This document shows, in pieces, positions 22,770 to 31,433 of a stretch of 33,247 bases of DNA; within the stretch, counting starts at the first letter, position 1; each line of letters opens with the position of its first letter. The notes under the pieces are model-generated. The model was not told where the DNA came from, did not search any database, and worked only from the letters and a program-made list of their open reading frames with translations. Origin of the DNA: UBA6770 sp965661115. GTDB taxonomy: Bacteria; Bacteroidota; Bacteroidia; Flavobacteriales_G; Salibacteraceae. The position numbers and the translations under genes are program-made. The stretch lies in assembly GCA_965661115.1 (NCBI GenBank), contig CBFICO010000016.1, forward strand, positions 1 through 33,247, read 5' to 3'.

Positions 22770-24361
22770 GGTACCTACTTTTTTCAGCTTCAATATTTCT
22801 GTTGGCTTCTTGCGCTCAAATTGGCAACCCAAGTGGTGGACCAAAAGACGAAGCTCCACCTAAAATTAAAAAAGCAATTCCGGACATTGGCTCTACCAAT
22901 TTTGAAGGTGACGAGGTTAGACTTCAGTTTGACGAGTTTATTGTTTTAAACCAACTCAACCAGGAGGCAATAGTTTCTCCACCCTCAGAAAATGAACCGG
23001 AATACAAAGTCAACAATAAAACCCTTATCATAAGTTTTAAAGACGAATTGCTGCCAAATACTACCTACACTATAAACTTAGGGAACGGGGTAAAAGATTT
23101 TCATGAAGGGGTAATTCTAGATTCCAACGTGGTGGTCTTTTCTACTGGAGATTACATAGATTCCTTAAAGTTTTCCGGAACGCTAAAAAATGCTTTTGAT
23201 TTGGAACCGGTAGATAAAGCGTTGGTATTGCTTTTTGAAGAAACTGGCGATTCAGTTCCTTCCTTGCAGCGACCATATTATTACACAAAAACCAACAAGC
23301 AAGGTGAGTTTTCTTTCAATTACTTAAAGACGGGAAAATTTTCGATTTTCACGTTGTTGGATCAGAATAATAATCGACTGTACGATATACCTAACGAACC
23401 AATTGGGTTTTTGCTAAATAGAATTGACACCGAAAATCCAGACTCTAGCCTTACGTTAAAATTATTTGAACCCGATAACAAAAAACAATTCGTTGTCTCC
23501 CTAAAAGAAGTTGAGCCGGGATTGATTCAGCTGATTCTTAATAGATATGCCAATGAAGTTTCAATTGACATTTTAGGCAGAACCTTTAAAAAGTCTTGGT
23601 ATGTATCGGATACAACACTACAAGGAGACACCCTTTCATTATGGACAAACATTGGAGAAGACAAAGACTCTACATTGAGTTTTAAAATCTCTGCTGATGG
23701 TGAAATATTGGATACCGTAAACCTCAAGCTGAATCCGGTTGACACCAGTAAATTACCTAAACCCACGCTTGAATTAAATACAAATTCTGGTTATGCAAAA
23801 TATTTTGAAAGCCTTATACTAACTAGCAATTCACCTATTTTGAGTTTTAATAAAAACGCCAAGCTAAAAGTTGGAGAATCGGATACTTTGGATGTCAACT
23901 TAATTCAGGTTGGTTCTAAAAAATTAAAACTGGATTTTAAAATAGAGCAGGAATCAAAATATGAATTGCTATTACCCGATTCTTTGGTAAAAAATACTCT
24001 AGGTTATTTCTCGGAATTTATGAGTTTTAAGTTTAAAACTCGGAGCGACATTGAATACGCAAATCTTGAACTTAAAGTGGAATTGCCACCAATTACTGGT
24101 AACGCAATTATTCAACTTATGAGCAAAGGCTCATACATTTTCAGAGAAGATATTTTATCTAAAGATTCAACACTGAGTTACCCCAATTTATCGCCGGGAG
24201 AGTACAAAATCAAGCTCATATTTGATGAAAACAAAGATGGTAAATGGACAACCGGAAAGTACATTCCGAGAACCTTACCTGAACGTGTAATTTTCTACTC
24301 AGAGCCGCTTGAAATGAAAGAAGGTTGGGATAAGAATATTACTTGGACTATTCCTGAATAA
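22766..24361 (+). CDS. Ig-like domain lipoprotein, function unknown
   Basis: A 531-residue envelope lipoprotein of a kind common in Bacteroidota. The signal peptide ends LLASC, giving Cys16 as the lipidated residue, followed by the characteristic GNPSGGPKDEAPP. An SbsA/Big_5-type Ig-like domain follows (about 30-125; FDEFIVL and PNTTYTINLG are typical). Then comes a prealbumin-like beta domain (about 130-215; DKALVLLFEE, GEFSFNYLKTGKFSIFTL), a long beta-rich middle, and a second such domain near the C-terminus (about 440-520; NLSPGEYKIKLIFDENKDG). No catalytic motif is seen. The start is GTG, overlapping the stop of the reductase gene by 4 nt; it places the lipoprotein signal correctly. The 3' end overlaps the convergent omega-amidase gene by 14 nt. 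Confidence 0.85.
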   Translation: MRYLLFSASIFLLASCAQIGNPSGGPKDEAPPKIKKAIPDIGSTNFEGDEVRLQFDEFIVLNQLNQEAIVSPPSENEPEYKVNNKTLIISFKDELLPNTTYTINLGNGVKDFHEGVILDSNVVVFSTGDYIDSLKFSGTLKNAFDLEPVDKALVLLFEETGDSVPSLQRPYYYTKTNKQGEFSFNYLKTGKFSIFTLLDQNNNRLYDIPNEPIGFLLNRIDTENPDSSLTLKLFEPDNKKQFVVSLKEVEPGLIQLILNRYANEVSIDILGRTFKKSWYVSDTTLQGDTLSLWTNIGEDKDSTLSFKISADGEILDTVNLKLNPVDTSKLPKPTLELNTNSGYAKYFESLILTSNSPILSFNKNAKLKVGESDTLDVNLIQVGSKKLKLDFKIEQESKYELLLPDSLVKNTLGYFSEFMSFKFKTRSDIEYANLELKVELPPITGNAIIQLMSKGSYIFREDILSKDSTLSYPNLSPGEYKIKLIFDENKDGKWTTGKYIPRTLPERVIFYSEPLEMKEGWDKNITWTIPE

Positions 24362-25124
24362 TGAATGAATCTGCGTCTAAATGAGCTGGAAAATTAGCTC
24401 TAAAAGCCTTTAACTCCGCTTGGCGCAAAGTAGCGGTGCGCACTCCCTCAACTGGAGTCTCAAACTCACAAACAACCTCTCCTTTTGCGTTAATTACTTT
24501 TGAATCCCCTTGGTATTGAATTCCTTTTCCATCAGTTCCAACTCTATTTACTATAACGACAGGGCTTAAGTTTTCAATTGCTCTTGCCTGAGCTAAGCTA
24601 TTCCATGCATTACTCCTTGGAGCTGGCCAATTGGCTACGTATAAAAGCAAATCATAATTATTCTGATTTCGACTCCAAACCGGAAAACGCAAATCATAAC
24701 AAATGAGCGGACAAATTCTCCAGCCTTTTATTATGGGATAAATTTTCTTAACTCCTTCTGAAAACTGCTCATCTTCACCTGCCATTCTAAACAAATGACG
24801 CTTATTATAATAACTCAGCTCTCCATTTGGACGCATCCAAATAAGGCGATTGTAATAGCTGCCTTCCTCTTCAATAATTAAACTTCCGGTTACAGTTGCT
24901 CCTTTTTTGTCCGCGAGTTTTCGCATCCAATTTATGGTAGAGCCTTCCATTTTTTCAGCAAGCTTAGTTACATCCATGGTAAAACCAGTGGTAAACATTT
25001 CAGGAAGCACTATTAAATCAGTACGATCTACATTAAGCAAAAGACTTTCAATTTTTTTGAGATTCTTTTGCGGGTCTTGCCAAGCTATATTAAACTGAAC
25101 GATACTTACTTTTAGATCTGGCAT
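24348..25124 (-). CDS. Omega-amidase, nitrilase superfamily (YafV/Nit2-like)
   Basis: Carbon-nitrogen hydrolase expected to hydrolyse 2-oxoglutaramate (or 2-oxosuccinamate) to the 2-oxoacid and ammonia. The catalytic triad is visible: Glu42 (LPEMFTTGF), Lys108 (YYNKRHLF) and Cys142 (PLICYDLRFP). The 258-residue length and the MFTTGF and KRHLFRMAGE signatures fit the omega-amidase branch. The start is ATG. The gene lies 1 nt after the stop of the aminotransferase gene, a tight pair: a glutamine-using transaminase makes ketoglutaramate, and omega-amidase removes it and drives the reaction forward. The last 14 nt overlap the convergent lipoprotein gene; no terminator is seen between them. Confidence 0.9.
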   Translation of the reverse strand: MPDLKVSIVQFNIAWQDPQKNLKKIESLLLNVDRTDLIVLPEMFTTGFTMDVTKLAEKMEGSTINWMRKLADKKGATVTGSLIIEEEGSYYNRLIWMRPNGELSYYNKRHLFRMAGEDEQFSEGVKKIYPIIKGWRICPLICYDLRFPVWSRNQNNYDLLLYVANWPAPRSNAWNSLAQARAIENLSPVVIVNRVGTDGKGIQYQGDSKVINAKGEVVCEFETPVEGVRTATLRQAELKAFRANFPAHLDADSFIIQE

Positions 25125-25125
25125 A

Positions 25126-26283
25126 CTACAACTGACTTAAAATTTTTGCGGCCGCAGCCAGCGTTTCATCTTGTTTGGCAAAACAAAACCGGAGTACATG
25201 ATTATATACCGGTTTTCTGTAAAACACAGAAACAGGAATTGAGCTTACCTTATTGTTTATTGTCCATTCTTTGGCTACTTCGGTATCTTTTTCATCAATA
25301 ATAGCAGAGTAATCCAACAGTTGAAAGTAAGTACCAGCACTTGGTCTGATTTCGAAGCGCGAATCTTTTAATAAAGAGTTAAACAAATCTCTTTTGTACT
25401 GATACATGGATCCAATATTGGCAAAATGCTCTTCATCTAACATATACTCTGCTAATGCCATTTGCATTGGGTGATTACAAGCAAAAGTTTGAAATTGATG
25501 TGCCTTGCGAAACTCAACCATCATTTTTTCTGGAGCTACGCAATATCCCAATTTCCAGCCAGTAGCATGGAAGGTTTTACCAAAGGAATACACAATAAAG
25601 CTCCGCTCGGCTAGCTTGGGATACCTTGCTACACTTTGGTGCTCATAACCATCGAAAATAATATGCTCATACACCTCATCACTCAAAATCATGATGTCGC
25701 TATTCTCCGTTATTTTCTGCAATTGAAGCATGTCTTTTGCAGAAAGAATTGCACCTGTTGGGTTATGCGGTGTATTTATGATTATCAGTTTGGTTCTGTA
25801 ATTAACGGTCTTTTTTACCTCGTCCCAATCAATGCCATAGTACGGAGGTTGCATTTGGATATAAATTGGTTTACCCCCATTCAATTCAATGGTAGGACCG
25901 TAACAATCATAGGCTGGAGTAAATAAAATGACTTCATCTCCATCCTTAACTACTGAAGAAATTGCTGAATAAATTGCCTGCGTAGCACCTGCAGTAATGG
26001 TTATTTCCGATTGTGGATCATACGAGCACGAATATGCCTTTTCCATTTTAGCTGAAATAGCCTGCCTAAGTGGAAGCACTCCAGGCATAGGAGCATATTG
26101 ATTATATCCTTGTTTAAGGTACTTATCCACTAAGTTTAATAAGGTTGGATCAACACCAAAATCAGGAAAACCTTGACTTAGATTTATGGCGTTGTGTTCT
26201 GCTGACAATGCAGACATTGTGGTAAATATAGTTGTACCTACCTGAGGTAATTTAGAACTTATTGAACCTTTAAAATCCGGCAT
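25126..26283 (-). CDS. Methionine/glutamine-type PLP aminotransferase (YbdL/KAT-like)
   Basis: Class I/II PLP-dependent aminotransferase resembling E. coli YbdL (methionine aminotransferase) and eukaryotic glutamine transaminase K. Fold-type I motifs: NPTG (174-177), SDEVYE (201-206) and the PLP Lys236 in SFGKTFHATGWKLGY, which is close to the KAT/YbdL consensus. NLSQGFPDF (34-42) is also characteristic of this branch. The conserved C-terminal Arg is in VLRFCFAK. The 385 residues are normal. The start is ATG, 22 nt downstream of a good -7 box. Followed after 1 nt by the omega-amidase gene, which supports a glutamine transaminase role, for instance re-aminating the methionine 2-oxoacid; the exact substrate is inferred. 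Confidence 0.9.
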   Translation of the reverse strand: MPDFKGSISSKLPQVGTTIFTTMSALSAEHNAINLSQGFPDFGVDPTLLNLVDKYLKQGYNQYAPMPGVLPLRQAISAKMEKAYSCSYDPQSEITITAGATQAIYSAISSVVKDGDEVILFTPAYDCYGPTIELNGGKPIYIQMQPPYYGIDWDEVKKTVNYRTKLIIINTPHNPTGAILSAKDMLQLQKITENSDIMILSDEVYEHIIFDGYEHQSVARYPKLAERSFIVYSFGKTFHATGWKLGYCVAPEKMMVEFRKAHQFQTFACNHPMQMALAEYMLDEEHFANIGSMYQYKRDLFNSLLKDSRFEIRPSAGTYFQLLDYSAIIDEKDTEVAKEWTINNKVSSIPVSVFYRKPVYNHVLRFCFAKQDETLAAAAKILSQL

Positions 26284-26304
26284 GTACTACTTATTAAAGT
26301 CACA

Positions 26305-26312
26305 CAAACTTA
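26305..26312 (-). promoter_or_regulatory. Candidate -7 box (TAAGTTTG) for the aminotransferase/omega-amidase pair
   Basis: On the minus strand TAAGTTTG matches TAnnTTTG exactly, 21 nt before the aminotransferase ATG. A TTTG lies 15 nt further upstream (26331-26328), somewhat closer than the usual -33 spacing of about 19. Confidence 0.4.
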
Positions 26313-26334
26313 GGGGTATAGGTTATGCAAAATG

Positions 26335-26385
26335 AATACGGGGTTGTGTTTTCATTGGCAATTTTATCAACACGAATAACGTATT
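26335..26385. repeat. Imperfect inverted repeat between sdhB and the aminotransferase gene
   Basis: AATACG (26335-26340) pairs with CGTATT (26380-26385), and GTGTT (26346-26350) with AACAC (26369-26373), with mismatches between. It sits next to the sdhB terminator. It may be a decayed member of the intergenic repeat class, or a chance structure. Confidence 0.25.
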
Positions 26386-26394
26386 GCAATGCAT

Positions 26395-26421
26395 AAAAAA
26401 AGCCCTCCAAATAGAAGGGCT
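26395..26421 (-). terminator. Intrinsic terminator of the sdhCAB operon
   Basis: The stem AGCCCT / AGGGCT with a 9-nt loop is followed on the minus strand by a run of seven T. It lies 25 nt after the sdhB stop. Confidence 0.75.
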
Positions 26422-26445
26422 ATCATTTAATCTATTTTACAGAAC

Positions 26446-27195
26446 TTAATCTGAAGTCAACGTTGCAGAAAGGTATTCTCTATTCATTCTGGCAATGTTC
26501 TCTAATGAGATACCTTTAGGACATTCTACTTCACATGCTCCAGTGTTCGTACAATTTCCAAAACCTTCTTGATCCATTTGCGCAACCATGTGTGTTGCTC
26601 TTCTTGAAGCCTCTACCTGACCCTGCGGCAGTAACGACAATTGTGAAACCTTAGCAGAAACAAAAAGCATTGCCGAAGCATTTTTACAAGTTGCAACACA
26701 AGCTCCACAGCCAATACAAGTAGCCGCATCAAACGCTTTATCTGCATCGTCTTTTGGTATAGGCGTCAGGTTAGCATCCTGAGTATTTCCAGAAGTATTT
26801 ACAGAGATAAACCCACCTGCATTCATTATTCTGTCAAATGCAGAACGGTCAACCACTAAGTCTTTGACTACCGGAAATGCATCCGCTCTCCATGGCTCGA
26901 TGAAAATGGTATCTCCATCTTTAAATTTACGCATGTGCAATTGACATGTAGTTACTCCTCTGTCCGGGCCATGTGCCTCGCCATTTATATATAGTGAACA
27001 CATTCCACATATACCCTCTCTACAATCGTGGTCAAAAGCAACAGGCTCCTCACCTTTTTCGATAAGCTCGTTATTAAGCTCATCTAACATTTCTAAAAAA
27101 GAAGAATCTGGAGATACATTTTTTACCGGGTAAGATTTCATCTCACCCTTAGTATCCTTATTCTTCTGTCTCCAAATTTTTAACGTTAAATCCAT
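26446..27195 (-). CDS. sdhB: Succinate dehydrogenase / fumarate reductase iron-sulfur subunit
   Basis: Electron-transfer subunit of complex II, passing electrons between the flavin of SdhA and the membrane cytochrome b. All cluster cysteines are present: [2Fe-2S] Cys58, 63, 66 and 84 (CREGICGMC and TTCQ); [4Fe-4S] Cys160, 163, 166 and 225 (CIGCGAC, ECP); [3Fe-4S] Cys170, 215 and 221. The 249 residues match the family. The start is ATG, 29 nt after the sdhA stop. Gene order sdhC-sdhA-sdhB and the absence of sdhD indicate the one-subunit cytochrome b type. A terminator follows. Confidence 0.97.
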   Translation of the reverse strand: MDLTLKIWRQKNKDTKGEMKSYPVKNVSPDSSFLEMLDELNNELIEKGEEPVAFDHDCREGICGMCSLYINGEAHGPDRGVTTCQLHMRKFKDGDTIFIEPWRADAFPVVKDLVVDRSAFDRIMNAGGFISVNTSGNTQDANLTPIPKDDADKAFDAATCIGCGACVATCKNASAMLFVSAKVSQLSLLPQGQVEASRRATHMVAQMDQEGFGNCTNTGACEVECPKGISLENIARMNREYLSATLTSD

Positions 27196-27224
27196 AACTT
27201 TTAGTTATTTATAACTACTGTTTT

Positions 27225-29228
27225 CTATTTGTAGCTACGTTGTTTCAACTCAATATCCTTAAACTCTAACTGCTCTTTATGCAAAACTGCATCTTTGGGC
27301 TCACCGGTATATTCCCATGCCGCCACATAAGCATATTCATCGTCGTGTCTTAGCGCCTCTCCTTCTTCGGTTTGAGATTCTTCTCTAAAATGACCACCGC
27401 AAGACTCATTTCGTTCAAGCGCATCTTTTGCAAACAATTCACCTAGCTCCAAAAAGTCAGCCACTCTGCCTGCTTTTTCTAACTCAGGGTTAAGTTCGTT
27501 CATATCTCCTGGAACACGCACATCTTCCCAAAATTCTTTACGAATTTGTTGAATTTCAGCAATCGCCTCTTTCAAACCTTTTTCGTTACGAGCCATTCCA
27601 ACTTTATCCCACATAACTTTACCTAAACGTTTGTGGAAATAGTCAACAGAGTGCTTACCGTTGTTGTTAATCAGCTTACTAAGTGTGTCTTTTACAGAAT
27701 TCTCTGCTTCTTCAAACTCGGGTAAATCAGTAGATATTGGTCCTGTTCGTATATCATTGGCGAGATAGTCACCAATAGTGTAAGGTATTACAAAGTAACC
27801 ATCTGCCAATCCTTGCATCAAAGCAGAAGCACCCAAACGATTTGCCCCATGATCTGAGAAATTAGCTTCACCCAAAGCATAACACCCGGGAATAGTTGTC
27901 ATTAGATTATAATCTACCCAAATACCGCCCATTGTATAATGCACTGCAGGGTAAATCATCATTGGTGTTTTGTACGGATTCTCATCAACGATTTTCTCGT
28001 ACATCTGGAATAAGTTTCCATATTTTGCTTCAACTACGCCTTCGCCCAGTTCTCTTATCTCATCTTGAGATGGGTTTTCAATCCCTTCAACAGTAGCTTT
28101 TTCGTTTCCGTATCGCATTATTGCGGAAGAGAAATCCAAGTAAACCGCTTCTCCAGTTTTGTTAACACCATATCCGGCATCGCAGCGTTCTTTTGCTGCT
28201 CTTGAAGCAACATCTCGTGGTACCAAATTACCAAATGCAGGGTAACGTCTCTCTAAGTAGTAATCTCTGTCTTCTTCTTTAATTTGAGTTGGTTTTAGCT
28301 TTCCTTCACGGATTGCTTTTACGTCTTCAATATTCTTGGGAACCCAAATTCTACCGTCATTTCTTAAAGACTCAGACATGAGCGTTAATTTAGACTGATG
28401 ATCACCAGAACGAGGAATACATGTTGGGTGAATTTGAGTATAACATGGATTTGCGAAGAAGGCGCCTTTTTTATGGATTTTCCATGCTGCAGTTACGTTA
28501 GAGCCCATTGCATTGGTCGATAAGAAAAATACGTTTCCATAACCCCCAGAGCAAATAACTACTGCATGCGCTGAATGTCTTTCGATTTCTCCTGTAACCA
28601 AATTTCTTGCAATAATTCCGCGCGCCTTTCCATCAACCTTAACCACGTCTAACATTTCGTGACGGTTGTACATCTTTATCTTGCCTTTTCCAATTTGGCG
28701 AGACATAGCAGAATAAGCCCCTAGAAGCAATTGCTGACCTGTTTGGCCTTTTGCATAAAACGTTCTTGATACTAAAACCCCACCGAACGATCGGTTGTCT
28801 AATAATCCACCGTAATCTCTTGCAAATGGCACACCTTGAGCAACGCATTGATCAATAATATTTGCCGAGACCTCCGCTAACCGGTAAACGTTAGCTTCTC
28901 TTGAACGGTAGTCTCCACCTTTAACAGTATCGTAGAACAATCTGTAGGTTGAATCACCATCGTTCTGATAATTTTTTGCAGCATTAATTCCACCTTGTGC
29001 CGCAATGGAATGCGCACGTCTTGGAGAATCTTGAAAGCAAAATGCTTTTACGTTATAACCCATTTCGGCTAGTGAAGCAGAAGCAGAGCCTCCAGCTAAA
29101 CCAGTACCAACAACAATTACATCTATTAGTCTTTTGTTAGCAGGGTTAACAACGTTTATGTTGTTTTTATGTCTTGTCCATTTTTCAGCTATCGGACCTT
29201 CTGGAATTTTAGCATCTAATTTTGTCAT
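27225..29228 (-). CDS. sdhA: Succinate dehydrogenase / fumarate reductase flavoprotein subunit
   Basis: Catalytic subunit of complex II that oxidises succinate to fumarate with covalently bound FAD. The dinucleotide-binding GTGLAG is at 41-46, and the FAD-attaching His is His73 in RRAHSIAAQGG. Active-site stretches include QIHPTCIPRSGDHQSKL, the capping-domain Arg region (LVPRDVASRAAKE), and HYTMGGIWVDYNL. At 667 residues it is longer than E. coli SdhA (588) and close to the Wolinella/Bacteroidota type. The start is ATG, 15 nt after the sdhC stop. Membership in an aerobic succinate dehydrogenase rather than a fumarate reductase cannot be decided from sequence; both use this form. Confidence 0.97.
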   Translation of the reverse strand: MTKLDAKIPEGPIAEKWTRHKNNINVVNPANKRLIDVIVVGTGLAGGSASASLAEMGYNVKAFCFQDSPRRAHSIAAQGGINAAKNYQNDGDSTYRLFYDTVKGGDYRSREANVYRLAEVSANIIDQCVAQGVPFARDYGGLLDNRSFGGVLVSRTFYAKGQTGQQLLLGAYSAMSRQIGKGKIKMYNRHEMLDVVKVDGKARGIIARNLVTGEIERHSAHAVVICSGGYGNVFFLSTNAMGSNVTAAWKIHKKGAFFANPCYTQIHPTCIPRSGDHQSKLTLMSESLRNDGRIWVPKNIEDVKAIREGKLKPTQIKEEDRDYYLERRYPAFGNLVPRDVASRAAKERCDAGYGVNKTGEAVYLDFSSAIMRYGNEKATVEGIENPSQDEIRELGEGVVEAKYGNLFQMYEKIVDENPYKTPMMIYPAVHYTMGGIWVDYNLMTTIPGCYALGEANFSDHGANRLGASALMQGLADGYFVIPYTIGDYLANDIRTGPISTDLPEFEEAENSVKDTLSKLINNNGKHSVDYFHKRLGKVMWDKVGMARNEKGLKEAIAEIQQIRKEFWEDVRVPGDMNELNPELEKAGRVADFLELGELFAKDALERNESCGGHFREESQTEEGEALRHDDEYAYVAAWEYTGEPKDAVLHKEQLEFKDIELKQRSYK

Positions 29229-29243
29229 AATATCTGAATTGGA

Positions 29244-29924
29244 TTATGCGTTAAGAAAATGATAAACTGCAATTGTAACGAACCCAAGCGGGATTAAAAT
29301 CGCATATAAATCGCCCAATTTTTTAATCATTGGAGTATATCTGTTGTGTCTAAAACCAACGGATTGGAAGGCAGATTGAAACCCGTGCAGAAGGTGCAGC
29401 GCTAGAAACAAAAATGAAAGCACATACAATCCAGTTCTAATTGGGTCGTGAAATTTGTGTTGAAGCTCTTCGTAATATCTAAACTGACCCGCTTCGTTCA
29501 AGCCAGACAAATCTCCTTGAATAAATTTCACATTCAATTCTGGAAACCAGAAATCGTAAAAGTGAAGCCCTAAAAACAGCATAATCATTACGCCAGTAAT
29601 AATCATGTTTCTAGACATCCAACTTGAGTTCTCATTTGGCTTGTTCATGGCATATTTTACAGAACGAGCACTGTTGTTTTGTCTCTCTAATGCTATACCC
29701 ATTCCCAAGTGAAAAATAACACCAAATGCCAAAATAGGCTGAAGCGCAAATTGCACTACTGGATTTGTTCCCATAAAATGAGAAACTGAATTAAACATAT
29801 CGGGCGATATAACTGAAAGCATATTTATAACACAATGCTGCAGTAAAAACACCACTAAAAAAAAGCCCGAAAGCGCCATAAAAAACTTTCTTGCTACTGA
29901 GGTCATTCCATTTCCTGTTGACAT
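29244..29924 (-). CDS. sdhC: Succinate dehydrogenase cytochrome b subunit (type B, diheme)
   Basis: Membrane anchor of complex II with five predicted helices at about residues 13-35, 58-80, 107-125, 165-183 and 204-223. Candidate haem-ligand histidines lie one per helix in the first four: His30 (LLQHCV), His72 (VIFHLG), His121 (GLHFYD) and His177 or 180 (ALHLLH), which fits the two-haem, single-polypeptide class. The loop between helices three and four is about 40 residues, longer than usual minimal versions. At 226 residues the size is typical. The start is ATG, and sdhA follows after 15 nt. A TACATTTG box 25 nt upstream is the likely operon promoter. Confidence 0.95.
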   Translation of the reverse strand: MSTGNGMTSVARKFFMALSGFFLVVFLLQHCVINMLSVISPDMFNSVSHFMGTNPVVQFALQPILAFGVIFHLGMGIALERQNNSARSVKYAMNKPNENSSWMSRNMIITGVMIMLFLGLHFYDFWFPELNVKFIQGDLSGLNEAGQFRYYEELQHKFHDPIRTGLYVLSFLFLALHLLHGFQSAFQSVGFRHNRYTPMIKKLGDLYAILIPLGFVTIAVYHFLNA

Positions 29925-29949
29925 AGGATTCCTTTTTTTTAAACTTAAA

Positions 29950-29957
29950 CAAATGTA
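29950..29957 (-). promoter_or_regulatory. Candidate -7 box (TACATTTG) of the sdhCAB operon
   Basis: On the minus strand TACATTTG matches TAnnTTTG exactly, 25 nt before the sdhC ATG. The -33 region lacks a clear TTTG. The divergent pepP-like gene starts about 160 nt to the right. Confidence 0.45.
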
Positions 29958-30091
29958 AACGCTGGTTGGTTTTGCGAGTTTTTTTACGCTTTGAATCTTA
30001 CTTTTTTGGAATCGTTCTAAATAAGCTAATAAATCCTTTATTTAAGGGGAATAAAGAACAAGTTGAATCGCTCTTTTCTTGTTCAGAATGA

Positions 30092-30099
30092 TAAATTTG
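30092..30099 (+). promoter_or_regulatory. Candidate -7 box (TAAATTTG) before the Xaa-Pro aminopeptidase gene
   Basis: Exact TAnnTTTG match, 19 nt before the ATG at 30119. A 7-bp inverted repeat GAACAAG / CTTGTTC (30056-30062 and 30078-30084) lies just upstream, overlapping the -33 zone, and could be an operator. Confidence 0.4.
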
Positions 30100-30118
30100 G
30101 GGCTCAATAAAATTTGAT

Positions 30119-31411
30119 ATGAAATATTTACCGATAGACAAAGAGTTATACATCAAGAATCGTAAAAAATTTATTGCTCAAATGGAACCAAATTCATTAG
30201 CTGTGTTTAACAGTAATGACATTTACCCGATAAGTGCAGACAGCACTATGCCATTTAAGCAACATAGAGACATTCTTTACCTGTCGGGAGTAGATCAAGA
30301 AGAAAGCATCTTGGTTATTTTTCCAGATGCGCATGAAGAGCATTACAAAGAGGTCTTGTTTCTAAAAGAAACCTCTGAGCTAATAGCAATTTGGGAAGGA
30401 GAAAAGCTAACTAAAGAAACTGCATTTGAAACCTCTGGAATAAAGAGTGTTTTTTGGTTACAAGATTTTGACGTGCAGTTTAACAACATGATGGCTCAAG
30501 CTAACAATGTTTATATAAACACAAATGAGCATTTAAGAGCAAATACTGAAGTTCAGACTAGAGAAGATAGGTTTATTGAAGGGCTTAAGAAGAAGTACCC
30601 TGCTCATAATTACAAAAAATCTGCACCGATAATGCACAAAATAAGATCGGTAAAAGAGCAGATAGAAATTGACTTGATGCAAAAAGCATGTGACATCACA
30701 GCAAAAGGCGTTAAAAGAGTTTTAGATTTTCTTAAACCCGGAGTGTGGGAATACGAAATAGAAGCGGAAATCATGCACGAATTTTTAAGAAATCGGTCGG
30801 CTGGATTCGCTTATACACCGATTATTGGCTCGGGTTATAGCGCTTGTGTTTTGCATTACATAGAAAACAATCAACAGTGCAAAGATGGCGATGTTGTTCT
30901 AATGGATTTTGGTGCCGAATACGCCAATTACGCATCAGATTTAACGCGTTGTTTTCCGGTAAGTGGAAAGTTTACCCAACGTCAAAAAGATGTGTATAAT
31001 GCTGTACTTCGAGTAAAAACCGAATCGCAAAAATTATTGGTTCCCGGAACCTATTTAGCTGATTACCACAAAGAAGTGGGCAAACTAATGGAAAGCGAAT
31101 TATTAGGACTTGGCTTAATAGATAAAACGGATATTAAAAATCAGGATCCATCTTGGCCTGCGTATAAGAAATATTTCATGCACGGCACTTCGCATTATAT
31201 TGGATTAGATACACACGATGTAGGCTCATGGACTGAACCAATACAGGCTGGAAATGCGTTTACATGCGAACCTGGAATATACATTCCAGCAGAAAATTTG
31301 GGTATCAGATTAGAGGACGACTTAATTGTTCAAGAGCAAGGGGAGCCATTCAATTTAATGCGCGATATTCCAATAGAAGCGGAAGCAATTGAAGATGCCA
31401 TGAACAATTAA
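30119..31411 (+). CDS. pepP: Xaa-Pro aminopeptidase (M24B, PepP-like)
   Basis: Metallo-aminopeptidase that removes N-terminal residues preceding proline. An N-terminal AMP_N domain (about 1-130; MPFKQHRDILYLSGVDQEES is typical) precedes the pita-bread M24 domain (about 180-425). The five metal ligands are visible: Asp263 and Asp274 (VLMDFGAEYANYASDLTR), His355 (MHGTSHYIGLDTHD), Glu384 (TCEPGIYI) and Glu399 (GIRLEDD). The 11-residue spacing of the two Asp residues is the same as in E. coli PepP (260 and 271). The 430 residues match the family, and no signal peptide is present, so it is probably cytosolic. The start is ATG. An alpha/beta hydrolase gene follows 22 nt later on the same strand and may be co-transcribed. 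Confidence 0.94.
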   Translation: MKYLPIDKELYIKNRKKFIAQMEPNSLAVFNSNDIYPISADSTMPFKQHRDILYLSGVDQEESILVIFPDAHEEHYKEVLFLKETSELIAIWEGEKLTKETAFETSGIKSVFWLQDFDVQFNNMMAQANNVYINTNEHLRANTEVQTREDRFIEGLKKKYPAHNYKKSAPIMHKIRSVKEQIEIDLMQKACDITAKGVKRVLDFLKPGVWEYEIEAEIMHEFLRNRSAGFAYTPIIGSGYSACVLHYIENNQQCKDGDVVLMDFGAEYANYASDLTRCFPVSGKFTQRQKDVYNAVLRVKTESQKLLVPGTYLADYHKEVGKLMESELLGLGLIDKTDIKNQDPSWPAYKKYFMHGTSHYIGLDTHDVGSWTEPIQAGNAFTCEPGIYIPAENLGIRLEDDLIVQEQGEPFNLMRDIPIEAEAIEDAMNN

Positions 31412-31433
31412 TTGACAAATAATCAATTAACGA

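Noticed and set aside
24348..24361. The 14-bp overlap of two convergent reading frames as a sign of a wrong gene end
   Set aside because: Both proteins end at natural stops with normal family lengths; short tail-to-tail overlaps are common.
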